Assembly: GCF_037478135.1 (NCBI RefSeq)
Contig: NZ_JBBHDV010000003.1
Coordinates: forward strand, 248,001-312,000
DNA length: 64,000 nucleotides
Source of the DNA: Denitratimonas sp037478135
Lineage (GTDB): Bacteria > Pseudomonadota > Gammaproteobacteria > Xanthomonadales > Xanthomonadaceae
Reading direction: 5' to 3'
Below are positions 17,413 through 24,246 of this stretch, piece after piece. Under the pieces are notes generated by a model, which saw only the letters and a list, made by a program, of their open reading frames with translations, searched no databases and had not been told where the DNA came from. The translations under genes were made by a program, and so were the position numbers. Position 1 is the stretch's first letter. Every line of letters begins with the position of its first letter.

Positions 17413-18656
17413 CTGGCTACCGGCAACTCAGCCACACAAGTCGTGTACCTAGAAGACAGGTGCTCTTGCCGCATCGCCCATGTCGGAACCGTCTTCCGCG
17501 CACTTGCAGCGAAGCCAGCTGTACCCCTCCCGTAGCGGCGATTGATCATGTCCACCGTCGCCATCAGCCGGTCATCGCCTGCCGTAGGCTGTGAGAAGAG
17601 ATCGCCTTGCAGGCTATCGGGACGCGCCAAGTCCATCAGCCAGACACCCGCCTTGCGGTACGCATACCCTGGGCGAAGGAAGCGCCCCCGCAGGATCTCC
17701 CGAAGTGAGGTAAGGATCAGTCGCGTGTCCGAGGTCGGGAGGTACAGGTTCACTGTGCGTTGAGCGTGATGTTGGCGTTGCTCAGCCCGGAATACATCAG
17801 TACTGGCGAATACCCCCATGGCAGCCGCAACCAACCCCCTCGATCGGAGCTTTTCCGACGCTCGGGTGGCAAACGTGGCCAAGGCCTGTGCGATCGACTC
17901 AGGGCAATCCACTTGGGTGCCAAACGTCCTGCTCACCATGATCTGTTGGCGATCGGCCTCAACCTCTTCAAAGCTGATGCACTGCTTCCCCTGCAATTCG
18001 CGCACGGTTCGCACCAACGTCACTCCCAAACACGACTGGATGGTGTCCAGTGGCGCATCACGCAGATCCATCGCGGTCTGGATGCCCATTTGGTGCAACT
18101 TGGCGGCAGTCTTCGGCCCCACGCCCCAAACATCGCCTACCGGAAACGTGGACAGTGCTTGCTCGTATCGGACGGGGTCCGACACATCGAACACACCTGT
18201 ACCCGACTTGGCGACTTTGTTCGCCAGTTTGGCCAGCGTCTTCGTAGGTCCAACCCCAATGCAATTGGGGATCCCCGTCCATCGATGGATCCGGTTGCGG
18301 AGATCACGCACAAAAACATCACGCTCCTGGATGCCGGCAAGGTCGAGGAAAGACTCGTCCACCGAGTACACCTCTACACGCGGCGCTGCTTCACGAAGGA
18401 TCGCCACGACCCTTGAACTCATGTCACCGTACAGCGTGAAGTTGGCAGACCGGATGCTTAGCTGCTTGCGTACGGCCTGTGGAATCTGATGGAGCGGCTG
18501 TCCCATTCGGACACCGAGCGCCTTGGCTTCATTGGTGCGGGCAATACAGCAGCCGTCATTGTTGCTCAACACAACAAGTGGCCGCCCACGAAGCTCCGGC
18601 TGGAATACCCGTTCGCAGCTCGCGTAGAAGTTGTTGCCATCCACCAGTGCGTACAC
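17406..18656 (-). CDS. umuC: DNA polymerase V catalytic subunit UmuC
   Basis: Y-family error-prone translesion polymerase, active with cleaved UmuD dimers. The 416-residue product begins VYALVDGNNFYASCERVF (catalytic Asp in the first strand) and has YSVDESFLD with the second acidic pair, then the helix-hairpin-helix region GVGPTKTLAKLANK and GDVWGVGPKTAAKL. The C-terminus ends LSSRYTT..ELPVARC, consistent with a complete protein. GTG 18656 is chosen because it aligns with the family start; the longer open frame overlaps umuD. It begins 4 nt after the umuD stop with a GAGG box. Carried on the island, not in the core genome. Confidence 0.93.
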   Translation of the reverse strand: MYALVDGNNFYASCERVFQPELRGRPLVVLSNNDGCCIARTNEAKALGVRMGQPLHQIPQAVRKQLSIRSANFTLYGDMSSRVVAILREAAPRVEVYSVDESFLDLAGIQERDVFVRDLRNRIHRWTGIPNCIGVGPTKTLAKLANKVAKSGTGVFDVSDPVRYEQALSTFPVGDVWGVGPKTAAKLHQMGIQTAMDLRDAPLDTIQSCLGVTLVRTVRELQGKQCISFEEVEADRQQIMVSRTFGTQVDCPESIAQALATFATRASEKLRSRGLVAAAMGVFASTDVFRAEQRQHHAQRTVNLYLPTSDTRLILTSLREILRGRFLRPGYAYRKAGVWLMDLARPDSLQGDLFSQPTAGDDRLMATVDMINRRYGRGTAGFAASARKTVPTWAMRQEHLSSRYTTCVAELPVARC

Positions 18657-18660
18657 GCGA

Positions 18661-19143
18661 CTACCTCGGCTGCTTCCGGTGCGGATGAAGCATGCGGACC
18701 ACACCGGTGACGGCAAACATCTCTACCTCCGTCTCCGCCGGCAGAACGATCTTCGCGTAGTCAGGATTACGCGAATGAAGCTCCATACGGCCACCAACCA
18801 CCTTCAGAAGCTTGCATGTGGGTTGGTTGCCCTCCCATGTCGCCAGAACCAGCTGACCGCTTCGTACTTCCACCGAACGATCCACAATCAGGATGTCACC
18901 ATCACAGATCCCCGCCAGCATCATGGAATCGCCCTCGGCCCGATAGAAAAAGGTTGCCGGCGCGTTGCTGATCAGCAATTCGTTGAGATCAATGCCGTCG
19001 TCTTGGAAGTCTTCCGTCGGTGACGGAAAGCCCAAGGCGGCCCTGATCCCACTGATGGGTAGACGTACTTGTCGGGGGTCAATGCGCGCTTTGCCTAGAA
19101 GCAGGGCGACCGCACCGGGGTGAGTGTGGGCATCAATGGTCAT
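18661..19143 (-). CDS. umuD: UmuD, LexA-like self-cleaving subunit of polymerase V
   Basis: A 160-residue S24-family protein that is processed in a RecA-dependent reaction and joins UmuC. The catalytic serine is in EGDSM, with the general-base lysine in the downstream strand (QPTCKLL). The cleavage region reads AALGFPSPTEDF; the E. coli bond is Cys-Gly in the same position, so here the bond would be Leu-Gly, which is atypical. ATG 19143 gives the normal short N-terminal arm. Upstream (19167-19183) lies a perfect palindrome GTCTCA-N5-TGAGAC rather than the TTAG-N6-TACTA box known for Xanthomonas LexA. Confidence 0.92.
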   Translation of the reverse strand: MTIDAHTHPGAVALLLGKARIDPRQVRLPISGIRAALGFPSPTEDFQDDGIDLNELLISNAPATFFYRAEGDSMMLAGICDGDILIVDRSVEVRSGQLVLATWEGNQPTCKLLKVVGGRMELHSRNPDYAKIVLPAETEVEMFAVTGVVRMLHPHRKQPR

Positions 19144-19166
19144 GACGCAGATGCTCCGGCAGTCCC

Positions 19167-19183
19167 GTCTCAGAAGCTGAGAC
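19167..19183. promoter_or_regulatory. Palindrome GTCTCA-GAAGC-TGAGAC upstream of umuDC
   Basis: A perfect dyad with a 5-bp centre (extended by one C/G pair), 24 bp upstream of the umuD start. The same motif with N5 spacing occurs at 21756, 53963 and 63405. Candidate operator of a damage-related or other regulator; see findings. Confidence 0.5.
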
Positions 19184-19421
19184 GCGCAAAGGAAAGTGAT
19201 GAGAAGTGCGAGGCCGGATCTACCTTGCACCAGCCTAGGCACACGCCCGCAAGGCGTACGGCCGGGGCATGAGGGTGTTGTGCTGACCCCGCCTCGGCAC
19301 ACTACCAGCGTTCTCTTGCCCCCGCTAAGAGTTTTCCTACCCGCCGTTCCCACCATCCCCGATGCCCAATCTCATCCATGAAGAAGATGATGGCCCCAGA
19401 CCCTGATCACTGGAGCCGACC

Positions 19422-19688
19422 ATGGACCCGACCCTGCTGTCTTTGTGTCAACGTGACGAGATGCTTGCCTTGCTTGCCGATGCGCGCCGGGCACACGCGC
19501 AGGGAGACCGGCAGGCCGGTTTTGTCGAGGCGTGGATGACCCAGGCCTTGGAAGCCATGGGACAGGTCACCACCGCTCCAGTAGAGAAGGCACCCAGCGC
19601 TCCGTATCCCGGGTCGCGTGCGGACACCAAGCTGTATTCGACCAGGCCATTGCTGGCGAGGAACCCTCCTAGCTCGGAACAGGCCTGA
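19422..19688 (+). CDS. Small hypothetical protein next to the SRAP gene
   Basis: An 88-residue frame with a helical, acidic N-terminal half (LLSLCQRDEMLALLADARRA) and a Pro/Ser-rich tail; no domain is recognised. The ATG follows GGAG at 7 bp. It is divergent from umuD and 93 nt upstream of the SRAP gene, so the two may share a promoter. GC-rich codon use fits a gene, but the short length leaves doubt. Confidence 0.45.
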   Translation: MDPTLLSLCQRDEMLALLADARRAHAQGDRQAGFVEAWMTQALEAMGQVTTAPVEKAPSAPYPGSRADTKLYSTRPLLARNPPSSEQA

Positions 19689-19781
19689 CGCTGACGACAG
19701 GTTCGTCACGTGGCTCGCGAAAGCCAAGGCGCAAGCCCTTTCGGGTAACGTAGAACTCCCCCAGCACCCGGAGTCATGCCC

Positions 19782-20714
19782 ATGTGCTACTCAGCCCAGG
19801 TCCACGCCGAGCACAAGAAGTTCCAGCGCACGACAGGCGCCAGCATGGACATCAAGGACTACGTGCGTCTGTTCTGGCAGGCAAGCGGCCCAGGTGACGG
19901 AGACAGACGCCCAAGGGTTCCGCGTGCGATGGAGATCGGCTTCCTGCGCGATGGTCCGACCGAGATCGCCGACCTGATACGACAGTGGGATGCAATCGAG
20001 GTCACAGCGCTGGAGCAGGAGATGTTCCGCCAGCGTCGCCGCGTGGCAGATGCCGAGCGGACACTGAAGATCCGGATAACGAAGAAGGCGCAGGAGGATG
20101 TGCGCATCGGTGGCAACAAAGTGGACCAGGCCAAAGCCCGGATCGCCACACTCAAGCGCACTGAACCCATGCCTTCGGATACCCGCATCTTCCCCGGCCA
20201 CTATTGCCATGTACTTGTCAGCGAAGGCGGCCAGCGTGTGATACGCCCAATGCGCTACCAGTGCCGCCCAGCAGGCAAACCTTCCAGCTACGACAAGCGC
20301 TACCCGGGCACGTACAACGCTCGCAGGGACAATCTGAAAGGCTTCTGGAAGCACCAGTTCGGCCACACCCATGGCCTGCTAATCGCGGACGTGTTCTTCG
20401 AGAACGTCGAAGTGGAGGGGCAGAACAAGGTCCTGGCCTTCACCCCACGCACCGGCGAGCCGATGCTGATCGCCTGTCTCTGGTCACAGTGGAGAGATCC
20501 GAAGGGTGAAGAACCCGACCTCTACTCGTTCGCGGCGATCACCGATGCGCCCGAACCCGAAGTCGCCGCTGCCGGGCACGACCGCACCATCATCAACATC
20601 AAGCCCGAGCACGTGGATGCCTGGCTGAACCCGGACCCGGCCAACCTGGATGCGCTGTACGCGATCTTTGATGACCGACAGCACCCGTACTACGAGCATC
20701 GGTTGGTGGCGTAG
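19782..20714 (+). CDS. SRAP-domain protein (YedK/HMCES family)
   Basis: SOS-response-associated peptidase-like protein that covalently traps abasic sites in single-stranded DNA through its N-terminal cysteine. The start is set at ATG 19782, not the in-frame ATG at 19776, because the family requires Cys2 exposed after methionine removal: MCYSAQVHAEHKKF. Further family features are the GHYCHVLV and RPMRYQCRP segments, FTPRTGEPMLIACLW (active-site Glu region), FAAITDAP and a DDRQHP ending. At 310 residues it is a long variant. It neighbours umuDC, forming a DNA-damage block on the island. Confidence 0.88.
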   Translation: MCYSAQVHAEHKKFQRTTGASMDIKDYVRLFWQASGPGDGDRRPRVPRAMEIGFLRDGPTEIADLIRQWDAIEVTALEQEMFRQRRRVADAERTLKIRITKKAQEDVRIGGNKVDQAKARIATLKRTEPMPSDTRIFPGHYCHVLVSEGGQRVIRPMRYQCRPAGKPSSYDKRYPGTYNARRDNLKGFWKHQFGHTHGLLIADVFFENVEVEGQNKVLAFTPRTGEPMLIACLWSQWRDPKGEEPDLYSFAAITDAPEPEVAAAGHDRTIINIKPEHVDAWLNPDPANLDALYAIFDDRQHPYYEHRLVA

Positions 20715-20747
20715 GGCGGTATAAGGGCTCCTGATTAGCCCCATCCC

Positions 20748-21710
20748 TCAGCCATGAAAGTTGTTCGCCAAGCGCAGAACCCGCTCCGGACAAGGCTTGC
20801 AGCGCGTCAGCGCCGTCGCCAGCCGTGGCAGCATGTCGCGCAGGCGGAATCTGCGGTTGAAGCGATACGCAGCTTCGGCCAGGTAGCGACGCGCGTACTT
20901 GGCCTGACGCACCGCGTGGTACACGCCGCTGATGGCACGCTTGGCGTTGGCCAGCACCACATTCGCCCAACACGCGCCTTTGGCCTGCGTCGCGGCGCGA
21001 CCACCGCCGGTGACCAATGTGGTGTGTGCGTGCCCGGCTTCTTCCAGTTGCCGGAAACAGGCCAGGCCATCGGTATATACCTCGCATTCCGGTTCCAGCC
21101 GGCGCTCGATCCAGTCCCGGAGCGACGCGTTGTCGAACGCCTTCACAGGTTCGATCACGGCGAAGACGGGGTATTCTAGGTTCTCGTCCGTCTGTACGGC
21201 GATGAGGAAGGGCTGCTTGTTCTCCGATCCGCGCCCGGGCTTGCCACCGTTGCGCTCACCGCCCAGGTAGGCGTCGTCGATCTGTACGAAACCCTTGAGT
21301 TTCCTGGGTTCTTCCCGCTCCAACATGGCCTGCATGATCTTGTGCTTGAGCCGCCAGGCGGCCTTGTAGTTCACCCCCAGGTGGCGCATGAGCTCCAGCG
21401 CCGCCATGTTGGTCTTGGTCGCAGTGAGCAGGTAGATCGCCTGAAACCACGTGGTCAGCGGCAATCGGGTGGAGGCGAGCAAGGTGCCGCTGGTCAGCGT
21501 GGTCTGATGGCGACAGGCGCGGCATTGGTAGTACACCGTCGCTCCACGCCGGAAGCGCGAGCGGGTTCGGCCCTCGCACTTCGGGCAACGAAACCCCTGC
21601 GGCCAACGCCACTGATACAAGGCCCGGTAGCACTTGGCCTCGGTGCCATAGCGTTGGATGAACTCGTTCATCGACAACCCGTGTTGGAACTGCACGACAT
21701 TGATGCCCAT
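20748..21710 (-). CDS. IS1595-family transposase
   Basis: A 320-residue DDE-superfamily transposase of the ISXO2-like type. The N-terminal zinc ribbon has CPKC and CRAC pairs around residues 43-66. The catalytic domain has Asp in QIDDAYLGG and Asp in VYTDGLACF. The third position lies in the ANAKRAISGVYH segment, where this subgroup has Asn in place of Glu. The C-terminal YLAEAAYRFNRRF motif is typical. It appears intact. A later in-frame ATG (MNEFIQRYG) is an alternative start. Confidence 0.9.
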   Translation of the reverse strand: MGINVVQFQHGLSMNEFIQRYGTEAKCYRALYQWRWPQGFRCPKCEGRTRSRFRRGATVYYQCRACRHQTTLTSGTLLASTRLPLTTWFQAIYLLTATKTNMAALELMRHLGVNYKAAWRLKHKIMQAMLEREEPRKLKGFVQIDDAYLGGERNGGKPGRGSENKQPFLIAVQTDENLEYPVFAVIEPVKAFDNASLRDWIERRLEPECEVYTDGLACFRQLEEAGHAHTTLVTGGGRAATQAKGACWANVVLANAKRAISGVYHAVRQAKYARRYLAEAAYRFNRRFRLRDMLPRLATALTRCKPCPERVLRLANNFHG

Positions 21711-21755
21711 GTCCCTCCTCCTGCGTGTTCGGCGGGGGCATCGTCTCGCAGCGGC

Positions 21756-21772
21756 GTCTCATATCCTGAGAC
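21756..21772. promoter_or_regulatory. Palindrome GTCTCA-TATCC-TGAGAC before the transposase
   Basis: A perfect dyad with 5-bp centre, 46 bp upstream of the transposase start and inside the insertion sequence. Same motif and spacing as the copies at 19167, 53963 and 63405. Confidence 0.45.
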
Positions 21773-21894
21773 GGCCGGCTGAGGGATGGGGCTAATCAGG
21801 TCGCTGTTAGGGGTGTTTGCGCGACTGGTGTATTTTTAGAAATACTCGGCCGGAGATTGGTTGGTCTGGTTCTGCCCTCATTCCGTACTTGCTT

Positions 21895-22827
21895 TTAGAT
21901 AGTTTTAAGCCTTCTAATTATTTCAACCGGTCGCCTAGATGCGGAAGAACTCGCTGCCAAGATACTCACATCGTCATCAGGCGTAAGTGAGTTTATCTCT
22001 GGGAGGGCGTTGCTGGTGGCGATAATTGGTGCCTGCGATCTGCTGCTGGGCTGTATTAGTACAGCGTCATAGCACTGATCTACAAGTTCACTAATTACTC
22101 GTGGAGATGTCTCTGCTGTCAGTACGAGGCTCGAAGTATTCTTAGCGTCTTCAGTTCCCGAGAGGGATGGGGCGGACATGGGGCGCTGGATTTGTAATCC
22201 GTTATTCAAGTTATCTGAGTATAATTCTGAATTGATAGTTGGGCTTTTCGTCTCGATGGTGAGTCTCTGGGGGGTGCTCGGTGGAGTGTTGGGCTCTGAT
22301 TCCGCATGCTTCTGGCGTGGATGCTGCGTCGATTTTGGTGTTGTTGGTTGGTCGGTTTCCGCAGGTTGTGTTGTGTAATTGAGCGTAACGCACGAGTGTA
22401 CGCTTGGCTCCGCTGCATGGTTCTCCGCCACCCCGAGGTCGACGTCCATGATCGGAGCCTTTCGCTCAAGAGAGTCAGCTTGCGCTTGGGTCGAGGAGTT
22501 CAGCTCGTCGGGGAAGTAGGAGGCCTCGGAGTTTGTCTCTCTTCTGATCTTGGCGAGAATCTGATCCAGATCGTGTGGTTTATTCGTCAGCACTTTAAAT
22601 GAGACTGTCGCGTAGCCAGCGGCAAAGATGGGGCCTGTGGCATCGGGACCACTGTCAATCCAGATTTTTGCGCAAGGGTATGCGCGGTTAAGTTTTGGGA
22701 TGATATCCATTGGAGTCATGGCAGCCAAGCGAGCGAGTTCCGTGCTCGTGATCAAGCCATGATCTGCTGGAATCGAAAGGCCTTTCAGGCGAATTTCAAT
22801 CTTTCCTTTCATTTTTTTCTGGTCCAT
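21895..22827 (-). CDS. Protein of unknown function with disordered C-terminal region
   Basis: 310 residues, not recognised. The first ~100 look folded (KIEIRLKGLSIPADHG..., FAAGYATVSFKVLTN). The remaining ~200 are rich in Ser, Thr, Pro, Gln and Asn with no clear domain, ending in a basic RRPVEIIRRLK tail. ATG 22827 follows AAGGA, which overlaps the stop of the gene upstream (8 nt spacing), so the pair is translationally coupled. Codon use is AT-richer than the host genes, consistent with transfer. Together with the 258-residue gene and the giant recombinase it forms a same-strand module at the island's right half. Confidence 0.65.
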   Translation of the reverse strand: MDQKKMKGKIEIRLKGLSIPADHGLITSTELARLAAMTPMDIIPKLNRAYPCAKIWIDSGPDATGPIFAAGYATVSFKVLTNKPHDLDQILAKIRRETNSEASYFPDELNSSTQAQADSLERKAPIMDVDLGVAENHAAEPSVHSCVTLNYTTQPAETDQPTTPKSTQHPRQKHAESEPNTPPSTPQRLTIETKSPTINSELYSDNLNNGLQIQRPMSAPSLSGTEDAKNTSSLVLTAETSPRVISELVDQCYDAVLIQPSSRSQAPIIATSNALPEINSLTPDDDVSILAASSSASRRPVEIIRRLKTI

Positions 22828-22834
22828 TTTGTCC

Positions 22835-23611
22835 TTAATCGGTGATTATTCGACAAGTGCCGATGTTGCGAGAGTCTGCGTCGGAGTAAGTCAGTATGTC
22901 GCCGGGTTGGATTCGGTTGTTATATGCATCATTGGGAATAAATACCACTTTGCCGGACCGCAGGATGATCAGCTTCCCTCGTTGGACGCTCTGTGCGAAT
23001 CTTTTATCCGGGGGGGAGCAGGTGCCGGGAATAATTTCCATCAGTGAGGGGAACAGCTGGTTGCGTGCTGGCATCGTAACTGTAAGCAGTGGTCCTTTCG
23101 CGGTGCCCCCCGTGATTTGATAGCTACTGGTTCGTGCGCACTTTTTTGTCCATGCGATGTAGTTGGTGTCTATAGTTGCCGCATCCATCGTGGTAATCCC
23201 ATGTTGGTGGGCCAGCTGCGCTGCGACCTGTTGTGCTATAGCGAAATGGTTTCCATCGTTATCGGTTGTGTCGGAGCTATCCCCTGTAACGGTAATTAGT
23301 CTCGCTCGCGCCCATTTTTGAAAGCCATCGAGTATCGTGCATACGGCCCCTATCGGGGCTGGGGTTAATAGATCGGCACGGGTCAAAATTAGCACCCGGT
23401 CGCTGCTCACGTAATAGACATCACCCAAGTGGTGGCCGAAAAAAATGGTGATGAGCTGGCCCATAGCATGTGTTGATGTCAGCGCTTGCCGCCAATCTCG
23501 GTAAGATGCAGGCGGTCGCTGATCGCGTGTTGGTGCTACGGATGCCACGGCGATCATGTTGTGCTGCGAATCCTGTAGGTGATTTGCATCGAGTGGATAG
23601 ATTTTATGCAT
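22835..23611 (-). CDS. Protein of unknown function, first gene of a two-gene unit
   Basis: 258 residues, not recognised. Features seen: a hydrophobic stretch LITIFFGHHLGDVYYV near residue 55, a Thr/Asp-rich linker and a C-terminal segment with alternating beta-like pattern (GKLIILRSGKVVFIP..RIQPGDILTY) that could be a small barrel. No signal peptide or catalytic motif is evident. ATG 23611 is chosen because GGAGAA lies 8 bp upstream; the frame remains open further upstream but without protein-like content. Upstream lies the palindrome cluster (23923-23992). Lower GC than the host genes. Confidence 0.65.
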   Translation of the reverse strand: MHKIYPLDANHLQDSQHNMIAVASVAPTRDQRPPASYRDWRQALTSTHAMGQLITIFFGHHLGDVYYVSSDRVLILTRADLLTPAPIGAVCTILDGFQKWARARLITVTGDSSDTTDNDGNHFAIAQQVAAQLAHQHGITTMDAATIDTNYIAWTKKCARTSSYQITGGTAKGPLLTVTMPARNQLFPSLMEIIPGTCSPPDKRFAQSVQRGKLIILRSGKVVFIPNDAYNNRIQPGDILTYSDADSRNIGTCRIITD

Positions 23612-24246
23612 TTTCGATTCTCCACATGGGTAATGGATGAGGGCCGTCGATCTGCGACACATGGTTGGAGGTACACCGCCTGCGGCGACGCGCGTATGCC
23701 TTCGCTGGATAAGGGAGGGGCTTTGGGTGGGTGGGGGGGGGCTGATGATCGGCATCTGCCCTAGATCTTGAGGCGCACGCAGCGGTCCACTGCGGCAGTG
23801 ACTTACAGCTACATGCGATTGGGGCAAGTCCGCCCGTCACGAGCGCCCCCAGCAAGGTCGTACTTGGTTATCTCAATGTCGCAGTGCTGGCGACACGAGT
23901 GGGGGCTCGCGATTTTTTTAATCGGCAACGTGGTTGCCGACGCAGTCCATCACCGATCGGTGACGGACTGCTGATATCCAGCATTGCTGGAGCTCGGCGC
24001 TACGGATAGGTGCCGAGTAATAATCCCAGACTTATCGCCTCTGGGGGCAGGCGCATGGCGTGTACCTGCAAGAGAGGTGACGGATCATGCTGCGCTGGTT
24101 TTCGTATAGCACACGCTATCGCTTGGCGACAAGTGGCCGATGACAGTGCCGACCTCCGTTTGTCACTACGTGACTGGCCGAATCTCGAGACACAGATGGT
24201 GTTGCAGCGATACAAGCCGGTGTTGCGGTGGTCCGGTGCCGTCAGG
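23612..24246. other. 635-bp intergenic region with clustered palindromes
   Basis: No coding frame with protein-like content. It separates the giant recombinase gene from the two unknown genes downstream on the same strand. It holds three contiguous palindromes (23923-23992) and a wider imperfect inverted repeat (GAGCGCCCCCA near 23841 against TGGGGGCTCG near 23900). The short run of seven T at 23913-23919 precedes the palindromes on the plus strand, so they are not a standard terminator in either direction. Confidence 0.6.
23923..23992. repeat. Three back-to-back palindromes
   Basis: CGGCAAC-GTG-GTTGCCG (23923-23939), then a 30-bp near-perfect palindrome centred on CACCGATCGGTG (23942-23971, one mismatched pair), then TCCAGCA-T-TGCTGGA (23978-23992). 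Together they could fold into three adjacent hairpins in single-stranded DNA or RNA. Candidate recombination site, structured leader RNA or protein-binding array. Confidence 0.65.

Larger units (their letters stand above)
20730..21800. mobile_element. IS1595-family insertion sequence
   Basis: A 1071-bp element bounded by perfect 24-bp terminal inverted repeats (20730-20753 and 21777-21800; ends CCTGATTAGCCCC / GGGGCTAATCAGG). The transposase stop codon lies inside the left repeat. The 8 bp on each side (TAAGGGCT and TCGCTGTT) do not match, so the expected target-site duplication is absent. It sits between the SRAP gene and the unknown low-GC module. Confidence 0.9.

Noticed and set aside
16847..17452. 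A 201-codon frame after the AIPR gene
   Set aside because: No domain pattern, overlaps both neighbours in other frames and runs through a palindrome; treated as non-coding.
19144..19221. A Xanthomonas-type LexA box (TTAG-N6-TACTA) upstream of umuD
   Set aside because: No such sequence was found; the only dyad is GTCTCA-N5-TGAGAC.
23612..23827. N-terminal extension of the 258-residue unknown protein
   Set aside because: The ATG at 23611 has a good ribosome binding site, while the extension is Pro/Ser/Arg-rich and starts close to other structured DNA.
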